DNA from: Brevibacterium sanguinis
Lineage (GTDB): Bacteria; Actinomycetota; Actinomycetes; Actinomycetales; Brevibacteriaceae
Reading direction: 5' to 3'
Assembly: GCF_003315415.1 (NCBI RefSeq)
Contig: NZ_QNSB01000016.1
Location: forward strand, 1-64,000
DNA length: 64,000 bases
In this document: in pieces, positions 42,821 to 52,240 of the stretch
Layout: each line of letters starts with the position of its first letter
How positions within the stretch are numbered: the first letter of the stretch is position 1
The notes under the pieces: model-generated
Databases searched by the model: none
What the model saw: the letters and a program-made list of their open reading frames with translations, nothing else
Told to the model about the DNA's origin: nothing
Program-made: the position numbers and the translations under genes

Positions 42821-43806
42821 CGTGATCCCTCCTCGGCGTCCCGGTGCTCGTCGCCGGAGTGTCCGTCGGCGCCCGCGTGTCCGTCGGTCTGACCCGTGGC
42901 CTCGATCTCCTCCTCGGCGCTCCACGCGCCTTCGGTGCGCAGGTCGACGCCGTCCTCGGAGTTCTCGGTGCGGGAGATGACGAGCCGGCCCAGCGGCTCG
43001 TCCTGGGTGAAGTCGCAGAGCCCGACCTTGAACAGCTCGAGGAGGGTGAGGAACCGGGCGACGACGACGAGCGGGTTGTCCGCGGTCTCGACGAGGTCGG
43101 CGAAGTCGACGTCGCCGGAGCGCAGGAGTCCGAGGATGTGGCCGCGCTGCTCGGACACGCTGACGAGCGGAAGGTGGATGTGGTCGACGGCGACGACCGG
43201 AGGGGTGTGGTCGCGCTGGAGCACGGTGGCGTAGAGGCCGGCGAGTTCCCCGGCGGTGATGCGGATGTCGAGCGGCGGGAGGACGTCGGCGAACTCCGGC
43301 TCGAGGCTCGCGCTGCGCGGCACCCGCACCTGGGAGGCGGTCATCGCCTCGGCGAAGTGCCTGCTCACGGACTTGTACGCCCGGTACTGGAGGAGCCGGG
43401 CGAAGAGCAGGTCGCGGGCTTCGAGAAGCTCGAGGTCGAGCTCCTCCTCCCCTTCCTCGTGCGGCAGGAGGCGGGAGGTCTTGAGGTCGAGCAGGGTCGC
43501 GGCGACGAGGAGGAACTGCGAGATCTCGGCGAGGTCGGCCTTGTCCTTGAGCGCAGTCGTGTACGCGATGAACTCGTCGGTCACCTCGGCGAGGGCGATC
43601 TCGGTGACGTCGAGGCGACGCTTCGAGATCAGCCCGAGCAGGAGGTCGAAGGGGCCCGAGAAGTTCTCGAGCTCGACCTGGAACCCGCTCGGGGCCTCGG
43701 CATCGGGGGCACCGATGGACGCGGGACCGTCGGGTGCCGCCTCGATCCCGGCCGCGTCGTTCCCCGCCACGTCGATCCCGGCCTCCTCGACCCCGGCTTC
43801 CTCCAT
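42817..43806 (-). CDS. scpA: Segregation and condensation protein ScpA (kleisin)
   Basis: A 329-residue kleisin that bridges the SMC heads. The N-terminal SMC-binding domain begins with FQVELENFSGPFDLLLGLI and LLVAATLLDLKTSRLLP; the C-terminal winged helix includes VARFLTLLELFKVGL. The first ~40 residues are an acidic Ala/Gly/Glu repeat (EEAGVEEAGIDVAG) and the last ~45 are acidic and disordered, both lineage-specific additions. It lies 32 bases after the parA stop and overlaps scpB. Confidence 0.95.
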   Translation of the reverse strand: MEEAGVEEAGIDVAGNDAAGIEAAPDGPASIGAPDAEAPSGFQVELENFSGPFDLLLGLISKRRLDVTEIALAEVTDEFIAYTTALKDKADLAEISQFLLVAATLLDLKTSRLLPHEEGEEELDLELLEARDLLFARLLQYRAYKSVSRHFAEAMTASQVRVPRSASLEPEFADVLPPLDIRITAGELAGLYATVLQRDHTPPVVAVDHIHLPLVSVSEQRGHILGLLRSGDVDFADLVETADNPLVVVARFLTLLELFKVGLCDFTQDEPLGRLVISRTENSEDGVDLRTEGAWSAEEEIEATGQTDGHAGADGHSGDEHRDAEEGSR

Positions 43807-43838
43807 CGGGGCCTCACTGCGCAGGGCAGCGGTCTCGC

Positions 43839-44717
43839 TCAGGGGGCGCCTCCGCGGGCGATGAGCTCCCGCGCGAGCCGCCGGTAGGCCTCGGAGCCGG
43901 CATGCTTCGGCGCGAAGCTCGTGATCGGCTCGGCGGCGACGGAGGCGTCGGGGAACTTCACGGTCCGGTTGATGACGGTGTCGAAGACCTTCTCGTCGAA
44001 GGCCTCGGTGACCCGGCTCATCACCTCTTTCGAGTGCAGGGTGCGCGAGTCGAACATCGTCGCGAGGATCCCGTCGATCTCGAGCGAGGGGTTGAGCCGG
44101 TCCTGGACCTTCTCGATCGTCTCGACGAGCAGAGCGACTCCGCGCAGGGCGAAGAACTCGGTCTCCAGGGGGATGATGACCCCGTGGGCGGCGGTGAGCG
44201 CGTTGACGGTGAGCAGGCCGAGCGAGGGCTGGCAGTCGATGAGGATGACGTCGTACTCGTCGGCGACCTTGGCCAGGGCCCGCGACAGCACCTGCTCGCG
44301 GGCGACCTCGCCCACAAGCTGGACCTCGGCGGCGGAGAGGTCGATGTTGGCGGGCAGGACGTCGATGTTCTCGAAGTCGGTCTCGACGATGACCTCGTGC
44401 GGGTCGAGCCGGGGGTTCATGAGCAGGTTGTAGACGCTGATCTCGAGGTCATAGGGGTTGACGCCGAGGCCCACCGACAGGGCTCCCTGCGGGTCGAAGT
44501 CGACGAGGAGCATCTTGCGGCCGTAGTCGGCCAGGGCCGCGCCGAGGTTGATCGACGAGGTCGTCTTGCCGACCCCGCCCTTCTGGTTGACCATCGCAAT
44601 GATGCGGGCAGGACCGTGGGAGTCCAGAGCTTCTGGCTCCGGGAAGTCGAGCCGTTCGGGCTCGGTGGATGCTGGAAGATCGAACGCCTGTTGCATTTTG
44701 GTCACTCGGCCGGCCAC
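43839..44717 (-). CDS. ParA/Soj-family ATPase
   Basis: A 292-residue deviant Walker-A ATPase: VNQKGGVGKTTSS (Walker A Lys near 51), LLVDFDPQGALSVG and LIDCQPSLGLLTVNAL. It is the orphan ParA encoded before scpA in actinobacteria (Rv1708 in M. tuberculosis), not the parA of the origin-proximal parAB pair; no parB follows. A role in chromosome organisation with SMC-ScpAB is inferred. The start is uncertain: GTG 44717, GTG 44702 or ATG 44696, none with a strong ribosome site. Confidence 0.92.
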   Translation of the reverse strand: MAGRVTKMQQAFDLPASTEPERLDFPEPEALDSHGPARIIAMVNQKGGVGKTTSSINLGAALADYGRKMLLVDFDPQGALSVGLGVNPYDLEISVYNLLMNPRLDPHEVIVETDFENIDVLPANIDLSAAEVQLVGEVAREQVLSRALAKVADEYDVILIDCQPSLGLLTVNALTAAHGVIIPLETEFFALRGVALLVETIEKVQDRLNPSLEIDGILATMFDSRTLHSKEVMSRVTEAFDEKVFDTVINRTVKFPDASVAAEPITSFAPKHAGSEAYRRLARELIARGGAP

Positions 44718-44741
44718 CTTTCGTTTCTCGCTGCTCCAACA

Positions 44742-45695
44742 CTACCGCGCTCGGGGGTGCGAGGTCGCGTACACCTCGCGCAGTGTCTCCTCCGAGACCT
44801 TCGTGTAGATCTGGGTCGTCGTCACCGAGGCGTGGCCGAGCAGCTCCTGGACGACGCGGATGTCCGCGCCGCCCTCGAGCAGGTGGGTGGCGAAGGAGTG
44901 CCGGAACGTGTGCGGGGAGACCTCGGCGTCGAGTCCGGCGCGGGCGCCGGCGTCCTTGACGATCTGCCAGGCGCTCTGCCGGGAGAGCCTCGTGCCCCGG
45001 ACGTTGAGGAACAGCGCTCCCGCGTGCCCCCGGCCCGGGGTCCTCGCCTTCGCGGCGATGCTCGGCCGCACCTGCGTCACCCAGGCGGCCAGCGCATGCC
45101 GCGCGTGGGAGCCCAGCGGCACGAGCCGCTCCTTGCCGCCCTTGCCGTAGAGCCGGACGAGGCCGGCGTCGAGGTCGAGGTCGTCGAGGTCGACGCCCAC
45201 GGCCTCCGAGATGCGCGCCCCCGTGGCGTAGAGGAGTTCGAGGAGGGCCGCGGCCCGGATCTGGGGCGGCTCCTGTCCCGCGGTCGTCGCGAGCATGGCC
45301 TCGATGTCGGCCAGGGCGAGCGCCTTGGGCAGCCGCAGCCCCTCCTGCGGGGGGCTGACCTCGGAGGCGGGGTCGACGTCCATGAGCCCGTCGGCGGCGG
45401 CGAAGGAGTGGAAGCGGCGGACAGCGACGAGTGCCCGCGCGCGGGTGCGGGCGGCGAGGTCCGCCTCGGCGAGGTCGAGGGCATAGGCCTCGATGTCGCC
45501 GCGGTCGATGTCGCCGAGGCTCGCGATCCCCCGGTCGGCCAGCCACGTCCCGTACCTGCCGAGGTCACGGGCGTAGGCGTCGATGGAGTTGAGCGAGAGC
45601 CCGCGTTCGAAGCGCAGGGAGGACAGGTACGTCTCGAAGCCGCGGGCGATGCCCTCGGGCAGCTGCGGGAGGAGTTCGACGCCGTGCCGGGCCAT
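44742..45695 (-). CDS. xerD: Site-specific tyrosine recombinase XerD
   Basis: A 317-residue recombinase resolving chromosome dimers at dif with its XerC partner. The N-terminal SAM-like core-binding domain begins FETYLSSLRFERGLSLNSI. The catalytic residues are visible: Arg in ATGARISEA, Lys in GKGGKERLVP, His/Arg in SPHTFRHSFATHLL, His in LLGHASVTTTQ and the Tyr nucleophile in IYTKVSEE. Location after the NUDIX gene and before parA matches M. tuberculosis xerD (Rv1701). No integrase-type mobile element surrounds it. Confidence 0.95.
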   Translation of the reverse strand: MARHGVELLPQLPEGIARGFETYLSSLRFERGLSLNSIDAYARDLGRYGTWLADRGIASLGDIDRGDIEAYALDLAEADLAARTRARALVAVRRFHSFAAADGLMDVDPASEVSPPQEGLRLPKALALADIEAMLATTAGQEPPQIRAAALLELLYATGARISEAVGVDLDDLDLDAGLVRLYGKGGKERLVPLGSHARHALAAWVTQVRPSIAAKARTPGRGHAGALFLNVRGTRLSRQSAWQIVKDAGARAGLDAEVSPHTFRHSFATHLLEGGADIRVVQELLGHASVTTTQIYTKVSEETLREVYATSHPRAR

Positions 45696-45701
45696 GGGGT
45701 C

Positions 45702-46397
45702 TCAGTCGATCAGCAGCCGGGGCGCGTCGGCCGGGCGGGTGGGGGCGGTCCTGCCCTCGGCCTCGCAGCGCAGCACGGTGGCGACCTGGAGGATGGCCAG
45801 CTGGGCCGCCGCGTTCGTCAGCGCGCCCGCGGCGATCGCGGCCAGCGCCTCGTCGATGCTCACCCACCGGAATTCGAGACCGGCCTCCTCGTCGCTGCGG
45901 ACGTGGAGATCCTCCTCGGCGACGGGTTCGAGGTCCCGGGCCAGGTAGAGCCGGATGGATTCGCTGCTGCCCCCGGGGCTCAGGCACGAGTCGCTCAGGA
46001 CCTCCCAGCGAGCCGCCCGCAGGTCCGCCTCCTCGGCGAGCTCCCGCTGGGCGGCCGCGAGCGGGTCCTCGCCGGCGACGTCGAGGAGGCCCGCGGGGAC
46101 CTCCCAGAGCCGGGCACGGACGGGATGCCGGTACTGCTTGATGAGCAGGATCCGCTCCTGCTCATCGACGCAGGCCACGCCCACGGCTCCGGTGTGGTCC
46201 ATCATGTCGCGGACGAGACCGTGCGCCTCGGGAAGGTCGAAGGTCTCGCGCCGGATGTCCCACACGGCGCCGTGGAAGACGACCTCGGAGGCCGTGACCT
46301 CCGGGTGGTGAACCTCGTCGCGGAGCAGGTCGCCGTGTGCCGGGGCTTCCGGGGAGGGCTCGCCCGCCGGGGTCCGCTCGCTCGCCTCGCCGCTCAT
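45702..46397 (-). CDS. NUDIX hydrolase, ADP-ribose pyrophosphatase-like
   Basis: A 231-residue NUDIX enzyme. The box is PAGLLDVAGEDPLAAAQREL followed by AEEADL, a near match to the consensus with one extra residue before the first Glu, as is common in this group. An N-terminal beta domain (FHGAVWDIRRETFDL) and LIKQYRHPVRARLWEVPAG suggest ADP-ribose hydrolysis. The first ~30 residues are disordered. It sits 10 bases after the pyrG stop and 6 bases before xerD, as in M. tuberculosis (Rv1700). Confidence 0.92.
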   Translation of the reverse strand: MSGEASERTPAGEPSPEAPAHGDLLRDEVHHPEVTASEVVFHGAVWDIRRETFDLPEAHGLVRDMMDHTGAVGVACVDEQERILLIKQYRHPVRARLWEVPAGLLDVAGEDPLAAAQRELAEEADLRAARWEVLSDSCLSPGGSSESIRLYLARDLEPVAEEDLHVRSDEEAGLEFRWVSIDEALAAIAAGALTNAAAQLAILQVATVLRCEAEGRTAPTRPADAPRLLID

Positions 46398-46407
46398 GCG
46401 CTCGGGC

Positions 46408-48069
46408 TCACTTGAGCTTGAGTGCGGCCGCGACCAGGCCCGCGAACAGCGGGTGCGGGCGGGTCGGACGCGACTTCAGCTCGGGGTGGGCCTGGGTCGA
46501 GACGTAGTAGGGGTGGACCGACTCGGGCAGCTCGACGAACTCGACGAGCTCACCGTTGGGCGAGGTCCCGGAGAACACGAGGCCGGCCGCGTCGAGCTTG
46601 TCGCGGTACGTGTTGTTGACCTCGTAGCGGTGGCGGTGCCGTTCGCTGATCACGGTCGAGCCGTAGGCCTGCGCCGCGACGCTGCCCTCGAGCAGGTGCG
46701 CCTCGTAGGTGCCCAGGCGCATGGTCCCGCCGAGGTCGCCCTCTCCCTCGACGATCGACAGCTGCTCGGCCATGGTCGCGATGACGGCGACCTTCGTGTC
46801 CGGGTCGAACTCGGACGACGAGGCCTCGTCGATGCCGGCGACGTTCCGGGCGTACTCGATGACCATGCACTGCAGGCCCAGGCACAGGCCCAGGGTCGGG
46901 ATGCCGTGGGTGCGGGTGTACTCGAGGGCGCCGAGCTTGCCCTCGATGCCGCGGATGCCGAACCCGCCGGGGATGCAGATCGCGTCGAGGCCGGTCAGCT
47001 GCTCGGCCGCGCCCTCTGCGGTCTCGCACGTGTCGGACTGGATCCAGCGCACCTTGACCCGGGCGTCGTTGGCGAACCCGCCGTGGCGCAGCGCCTCGGT
47101 GACCGACAGATAGGCGTCGGGGAGGTCGATGTACTTGCCGACGATGCCGATGGTGACCTCGTGGGCGGGGTTGTGGACGCGTTCGAGCACCCAGTCCCAC
47201 TTCGCCCAGTCGACGTCGCGGAAGGGCAGGTTGAGTCGGCGGATGACGTAGACGTCGAGGCCGCCGTCGTGGAGGACCTTGGGGATGTCGTAGATGCTGC
47301 GGGCGTCGACGCAGGACACGACCGCGTCGGAGTCGACGTCGCACGCCGAGGCGATCTTCGACCGGATCGAGTCCGGCAGCTCGCGGTCCGAGCGCAGGAC
47401 GATGGCGTCGGGCTGGATGCCGATGGAGCGCAGCGCGGCGACCGAGTGCTGGGTCGGCTTCGTCTTCAGCTCGCCGGAGGGGCCGAGGTAGGGCACGAGG
47501 GAGACGTGGATGAAGAACACGTTCTCGCGGCCGATGTCGTGGCGGACCTGGCGGGCGGCCTCGAGGAACGGCTGGGACTCGATGTCGCCGACGGTGCCGC
47601 CGATCTCGGTGATGATGACGTCGGGCCGGTCCGCCGCGGGGCGTTCGGCCTGGGCGCGCATCCTCGACTTGATCTCGTCGGTGATGTGCGGGATGACCTG
47701 GACGGTGTCGCCGAGGTAGGCGCCGCGGCGCTCCTTGGCGATGACCGAGGAGTAGACCTGGCCGGTGGTCACGTTGGCCGCGCCGTCGAGGTCGGTGTCG
47801 AGGAAGCGCTCGTAGTGGCCGATGTCGAGGTCGGTCTCCGCCCCGTCCTCGGTGACGAAGACCTCACCGTGCTGGAAGGGGTTCATCGTCCCCGGATCCA
47901 CGTTGAGGTAGGGGTCGAGCTTCTGCATGGCCACTTTGAGGCCGCGTTCGGTGAGCAGGTGGCCGAGGCTCGAGGCCGTCAGTCCCTTGCCCAATGAGGA
48001 GGCGACGCCTCCCGTGACGAAGATGTGCTTTGCCGTGTTTGTGCCGCCTGGGCCGGTTCGATTCACCAC
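46408..48069 (-). CDS. pyrG: CTP synthase
   Basis: A 553-residue amidotransferase converting UTP to CTP with glutamine. The ligase half has [38 protein letters not shown] and [15 protein letters not shown]. The glutaminase half has GGFGIRG, the nucleophile in [13 protein letters not shown] and [14 protein letters not shown] choose GTG 48069 (GTG 48066 also possible): a -10-like TAGAAT lies 8 bases upstream, so the mRNA may be leaderless. The TTG at 48087 overlaps that box. It sits downstream of the glycosyltransferase genes and upstream of the NUDIX gene. Confidence 0.95.
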   Translation of the reverse strand: MVNRTGPGGTNTAKHIFVTGGVASSLGKGLTASSLGHLLTERGLKVAMQKLDPYLNVDPGTMNPFQHGEVFVTEDGAETDLDIGHYERFLDTDLDGAANVTTGQVYSSVIAKERRGAYLGDTVQVIPHITDEIKSRMRAQAERPAADRPDVIITEIGGTVGDIESQPFLEAARQVRHDIGRENVFFIHVSLVPYLGPSGELKTKPTQHSVAALRSIGIQPDAIVLRSDRELPDSIRSKIASACDVDSDAVVSCVDARSIYDIPKVLHDGGLDVYVIRRLNLPFRDVDWAKWDWVLERVHNPAHEVTIGIVGKYIDLPDAYLSVTEALRHGGFANDARVKVRWIQSDTCETAEGAAEQLTGLDAICIPGGFGIRGIEGKLGALEYTRTHGIPTLGLCLGLQCMVIEYARNVAGIDEASSSEFDPDTKVAVIATMAEQLSIVEGEGDLGGTMRLGTYEAHLLEGSVAAQAYGSTVISERHRHRYEVNNTYRDKLDAAGLVFSGTSPNGELVEFVELPESVHPYYVSTQAHPELKSRPTRPHPLFAGLVAAALKLK

Positions 48070-48077
48070 GGGGTTTG

Positions 48078-48083
48078 ATTCTA
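48078..48083 (-). promoter_or_regulatory. Candidate -10 box for a leaderless pyrG mRNA
   Basis: TAGAAT on the minus strand (48083-48078) ends 8 bases before the GTG at 48069, the spacing expected if transcription begins at or next to the start codon. No convincing -35 box is visible. The site lies immediately beyond the end of the upstream glycosyltransferase gene. Confidence 0.4.
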
Positions 48084-49232
48084 TCAAAGTCCGCTCCCGG
48101 CTCTCTCGGTCGCGGCGACCTCGGCGTAGAGATCGAGCAGCGTCGAGGAGATCGCGGCGCCGTTGCTCACGTCGATGACCCGCTTCTTCGCGGCGACGGC
48201 GCGGGATCCGCGTCCGGCGGGGTTGTCGAGAAGATGATTGATCTCACTGAGCAGCCCGTCGGTGTCGTCGGGTTCGACGGCGTTGGCCGCGTCCCCCCAG
48301 ATGCCGGCCCGGCGGGAGCTGCCGATGAACACGGCCGGGCGGGAGAGCTGCATGAGCTCCTCGTGGCCGAGGCCGGTCATCTGCTCCGAGGCGATGACGA
48401 CGTCGGCGGCGGCGGTGACGTCGACGAGGTCGTCGGCGGGGGCGACGATGACGTCGCGATCGGCGAAGGCCCGCTGGATCGTCCGGCGGTCCCGCCCGGT
48501 CCCGGTGAGCACGGTGACGACCCTGCGGTCGGGACGGCGGGTGTTGATCTGGGATGCCGCGTCGAGGACGGTGGCGAGCGCGGTGTGGTCGCGCAGGGCG
48601 ATGGGGCTCGCGACCATCCAGGTGCCGTCGGCGATGCGCAGCTGCCGGCGCACCTCGGCGCGCGGGGTCCGCACGGTGAGGTCGACGTCGATGTCGGGGT
48701 GGACGAGCTCGGCGCGTTCGACGACGGGCACCCTCTCCCCGAAGTAGTCGACGACGGGTTCGGTCGTGCCGAGGACGGCGGTGGCGGTGCGGCTGACGAT
48801 CTCCGCCCCGGTGCGTTCGATGACGTTGTCGGCGTCGAAGGACTCGATCGTCGCGATGAGCTTCGGCTGCCGGGAGGAGGGCAGTCCGGTGAACGCGAGT
48901 CCCGCCAGGGTCGCGGCGTGGAGGCCGTGGGCGTGGACGAGGTCGACGTGCTCGTAGAGCTTGTGGAGGGTGAACGCGGATCCGGGATCGGCAGGGGTGA
49001 GCCGGCGGCGAGCGGTCAGGCTGATCTCGCGGAAGTCCTCCGCGAGCTCCGCGGGCACCCCGAAGGTGCCCAGCAGCGACCGGTGGGCCGCGACGGCGAC
49101 CTTGTGACCGGCGCGGAGGTGACCGAGGACGGCCAGCTTCGCCACCTCGACGACAGGACCCGTGGTCTCGGCGAGCACGTGCAGAATGCGCGTGTCTGCA
49201 GTCAGTGGCTGGGTCTCGCCGGCTTCGCTCAT
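48084..49232 (-). CDS. GT-B glycosyltransferase-like protein
   Basis: A 382-residue protein with the two-domain GT-B look. The N-terminal half has [24 protein letters not shown] and [19 protein letters not shown], typical of the acceptor domain. The C-terminal half has a Rossmann-like stretch with [18 protein letters not shown] and [18 protein letters not shown]. The E-x7-E donor motif of GT4 enzymes is not clear, so activity may be altered. It lies 21 bases after the second glycosyltransferase gene and probably acts on the same envelope glycan. Confidence 0.78.
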   Translation of the reverse strand: MSEAGETQPLTADTRILHVLAETTGPVVEVAKLAVLGHLRAGHKVAVAAHRSLLGTFGVPAELAEDFREISLTARRRLTPADPGSAFTLHKLYEHVDLVHAHGLHAATLAGLAFTGLPSSRQPKLIATIESFDADNVIERTGAEIVSRTATAVLGTTEPVVDYFGERVPVVERAELVHPDIDVDLTVRTPRAEVRRQLRIADGTWMVASPIALRDHTALATVLDAASQINTRRPDRRVVTVLTGTGRDRRTIQRAFADRDVIVAPADDLVDVTAAADVVIASEQMTGLGHEELMQLSRPAVFIGSSRRAGIWGDAANAVEPDDTDGLLSEINHLLDNPAGRGSRAVAAKKRVIDVSNGAAISSTLLDLYAEVAATERAGSGL

Positions 49233-49253
49233 TTCGTCATCCTTTTCATTCGA

Positions 49254-50468
49254 TCAACGCTCCGACCAGCCTACCTGGGCGGCACCGAGTTCGGAGTACA
49301 GGGCCAGGAGAACTTCGGCCACGTCCCCCTCATCGGGAAGACGGGCTCCCGCCGCGGCGGCGCGGGCGCCGAGCTCGGCCCGGGCGGCGGGGTCGGAGGC
49401 GAGTTCGGAGACGACGGCGGCCAGCGCCCGGTCGTCGTCGGAGTCGATGAGGACGCCGGCGGAGCCGATGAGCTCCTCGGTGCCGCCGCCGCGGGTCGCG
49501 ACGATCGCCTTGCCCGCGATGAGCGCCTCCTGGAGGACGAGGGCGCGGGCCTCCCAGATGCTCGTGAGCACGAAGATGTCGGCGGCGGCGCCGAGTTCGG
49601 CGACGTCGTCGCGGGGGCCGAGGAAGTGCAGCGGCGGCGGCGTCGCGGCGGGCAGGTGTCGGTACTGGGTGCGGACCTCGTCGAGCACGGCCTCGTCGGC
49701 GGCGCCGGCGACGAGGAACACGAGGTCGGGACAGGGCCCCGCCTCCGCGGTGCTGCCGGGATGGGGCCCGCCGGGATCTCGGGGCGCGCATTCGCGCTGG
49801 GCGCCGAGGCGGCCGAGGGCGCGCACGAGCATCGGGTAGTTCTTCTGCGGGGCGACGCGGCCGACGGACAGGACGATGACCGCGTCCGGGTCGAAGCCGT
49901 ACTCGGCGGCCAGTGCCTCGCGGGTCCGGCGGGCAGTGTCCGCGTCGACGACCCTGACCTCGGGGGCGGCGGCGGGGACGAAGCGGGCGTCTGCCGCGCC
50001 CAGGGACCGGGCGCGTTCGACGAGGTCGGCGCTGGCGCCGAGGGTGACGTCGGCGCCCTTGGCGAGCAGGGCCTCGATCCCGGACTCGACCCGTCCGCGC
50101 AGTCCCTGTCCCCCGGCCTGGTTGTGGAGGCTGAGGACGAAGCGGGGACGGGCGGGCAGCGAGCGCACCGCCGCCAGCGCGACGAGGCCCGCGCGGAAGC
50201 CGTGCGCGTGGACGATGTCGGCGGCGAAGGTGCGCAGCAGGGTGCGCAGACGGAGGACGAGGCGGCCGTCCCGCGGGCCGATCCCGGTGCCGAGCTCGAG
50301 GGCGGCGAAGCGGACCCCCGGCAGGGCGGAGAACCCGAAGTGGGCGTCGGTGGCGCCGGGGCCGATGACCCCGACCTCGTGCCCGGCGGCCGCGACGTCC
50401 CGGGCCAGGGCGCGCACGTGCGTGCCGACTCCCCCGGTCGATGTGCCGATGACAAAGACGATCCTCAT
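49254..50468 (-). CDS. GT4-family glycosyltransferase
   Basis: A 404-residue retaining GT-B enzyme. The N terminus has GTSTGGVGTHVRALARD and IVHAHGFRAGLVALAA; the donor-binding half has VLSVGRVAPQKNYPMLVRAL and the E-x7-E motif EARALVLQEA followed by GGGTEELIG. The donor and acceptor are unknown. The ATG overlaps the murJ stop (ATGA), tying it to the flippase. A ~25-residue Gly/Pro/Cys insert near AQRECAPRDPGGPHPG is unusual. Confidence 0.88.
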   Translation of the reverse strand: MRIVFVIGTSTGGVGTHVRALARDVAAAGHEVGVIGPGATDAHFGFSALPGVRFAALELGTGIGPRDGRLVLRLRTLLRTFAADIVHAHGFRAGLVALAAVRSLPARPRFVLSLHNQAGGQGLRGRVESGIEALLAKGADVTLGASADLVERARSLGAADARFVPAAAPEVRVVDADTARRTREALAAEYGFDPDAVIVLSVGRVAPQKNYPMLVRALGRLGAQRECAPRDPGGPHPGSTAEAGPCPDLVFLVAGAADEAVLDEVRTQYRHLPAATPPPLHFLGPRDDVAELGAAADIFVLTSIWEARALVLQEALIAGKAIVATRGGGTEELIGSAGVLIDSDDDRALAAVVSELASDPAARAELGARAAAAGARLPDEGDVAEVLLALYSELGAAQVGWSER

Positions 50469-52240
50469 GCCTCGTCCTCATTCTGTCGGGGCTGCTTGTG
50501 CTTCGCACTCGGGTTCTCGAACGTCGAGGGGTTGGACGCCTCTGCCGGATGTGCCTCGGTAGGGTTCGACGTCCCGGGCGGACCGTTCTGTGCACCGTCG
50601 CCGCGGCGACCGGCGAGCAGACCGCGCACCTCGGTGATGTATCGGCGGTCGAGCAAGTTGATGAAGGCGAAGACGGCACAGCCGATCAGTGCGGACACGA
50701 CTCCGTTGATCACCGAGGCGGCAGCGGTGGTCCCCGTTTCGCCGACCATCCAGCGCGAGATGAGAACACCGGCGACTCCGGCGACGACGGCAGCGAACAG
50801 CGAGATCAGGCCGCGGCGACCGACTCGGGCCAGACCCGTCGGGCCGAGGATTCGGCGAAGGGAGAACACGAGCAGTCCTCCGGCCACGCTCATGCCGAGC
50901 GCATAGCCGATGCAAATCGCCACCAGTGTCAGGCCCGATTCTCCGTTCGCATCCGTCAGCAGGATCGCGAGCACCATGCCGACGATGACGAGGATCCACC
51001 CGGTCGTCGTCGCCACGGCCGAATGGCGGGAGCGCTCCATCGCGTAGAACACGCGAGTTCCCCAGGCGACGAGGGACCAGCCGGGAACGGCGAGTGCCAT
51101 GACCATGATCGCCTGGCTCATCGACCCGAAGGGCGCATTCCCGTGTGCGCCGGCGGCATCGATGGCGGTGAAGAACCATTGCAGCGGCAGAGCCGCGCTG
51201 AAGAGGATGACTGCGCCCAGAGCGCCGATGCTGATGATGATCGCGGTTGTCGTCGAGGTCAATTGGCGAAGTCGGACTTCTGCGGCCGCACGATCGGCGG
51301 GAGTCGATTCGACATCCCTCGTCCGTCCCACCCACGACGACAGGGAGGGGAACATCACTGTCGCCACGGGCACCGCCAGCACGGCATAGGGCAGAAGATA
51401 GACGGCGTTGATGTAGCTGAAGAGGACGAAGGTGCCCGTGCCCCCAGAGGCGTTCGAGAGTTTCAACGTCGTCAGAACGGCGGCCTGCTGGGCGAACAGC
51501 GCAGCCATACCCGCCCCGGCCAGGCGCAGAGCTCGGTGGGCGACACCCGGAGGGAACGACCAGGTAGGTCTGATCCGCAGACCTGTCGAGCGCATCGGCA
51601 GAGCAAGGGGCAGCGCGAGGGCGGCGACGCCGATCGTCGTTCCCCAGCCCAACCAACCGATGTGCGTTCGCCAGGTGTCATCCGAACCGCCGACCACAGC
51701 ATAGGCGATGTAGCAGCCAATGACGACGAGGCTCGAGAGCAATGGCGCGAAAGCTGGCCAGAGGAACTTCCGGTGCGCCTGCAGGACCCCGGTGAGTACT
51801 GCGCCGATCCCGTAGAGGACAAGCTGAGGGGAGAACATCAGCAGGAAGATCGCCGTCTGCTCGAGACCCGGGTCACCGGCTCCGAGCAGAGTCCCGGCGA
51901 TCGGACGGGCGAAGACGGCGAGGACGACGCTGAGAGGAAGGGTGACGGAGATCGCCCAGGTCAGCAAGGCTGAGGCGATCCGCGAGGCGGTCTCGGTGTC
52001 CGCGCGGGACAGCGGAATGGCGAGCAGGGGGACCACCGCCCCGGCAAGCGCACCGCCGGCGACGACTTCGAAGAGGATGTTGGGAACCTGATTCGCCGTC
52101 TGATAGGCGTTTCCGACCGTTGTCGCGCCCACGGTGGGTGAGAAGACGAGCCACCGGAGGAACCCGACGAGCCGGGTGAGGAGGGTGATGAGCGAGACGA
52201 GCAGCGCCGCGGAGGCGAAGACCCGAACCAGTCTGCTCAC
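50465..52240 (-). CDS. murJ: MurJ-like lipid II flippase family protein
   Basis: A 591-residue MVF/MOP-superfamily membrane protein with about 14 helices. The N terminus has ASAALLVSLITLLTRLVGFLR, then NILFEVVAGGALAGAVVPLL, the hallmark of MurJ. The last ~45 residues are cytoplasmic and disordered. MurJ moves lipid-linked wall precursors outward; whether this copy flips lipid II or another polyprenyl-linked glycan is open, because it sits with a MraY/WecA-like gene and two glycosyltransferases. The GTG start overlaps the upstream stop (GTGA). It does not have the kinase-like cytoplasmic domain of mycobacterial MurJ. Confidence 0.9.
   Translation of the reverse strand: MSRLVRVFASAALLVSLITLLTRLVGFLRWLVFSPTVGATTVGNAYQTANQVPNILFEVVAGGALAGAVVPLLAIPLSRADTETASRIASALLTWAISVTLPLSVVLAVFARPIAGTLLGAGDPGLEQTAIFLLMFSPQLVLYGIGAVLTGVLQAHRKFLWPAFAPLLSSLVVIGCYIAYAVVGGSDDTWRTHIGWLGWGTTIGVAALALPLALPMRSTGLRIRPTWSFPPGVAHRALRLAGAGMAALFAQQAAVLTTLKLSNASGGTGTFVLFSYINAVYLLPYAVLAVPVATVMFPSLSSWVGRTRDVESTPADRAAAEVRLRQLTSTTTAIIISIGALGAVILFSAALPLQWFFTAIDAAGAHGNAPFGSMSQAIMVMALAVPGWSLVAWGTRVFYAMERSRHSAVATTTGWILVIVGMVLAILLTDANGESGLTLVAICIGYALGMSVAGGLLVFSLRRILGPTGLARVGRRGLISLFAAVVAGVAGVLISRWMVGETGTTAAASVINGVVSALIGCAVFAFINLLDRRYITEVRGLLAGRRGDGAQNGPPGTSNPTEAHPAEASNPSTFENPSAKHKQPRQNEDEA

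Noticed and set aside
44742..45695. Phage or island integrase
   Set aside because: Gene order and motifs match chromosomal XerD, and no attachment site or mobile genes flank it.
43734..46415. 893-residue plus-strand open frame
   Set aside because: Antisense to scpA, parA, xerD and the NUDIX gene, all of which have intact family motifs.
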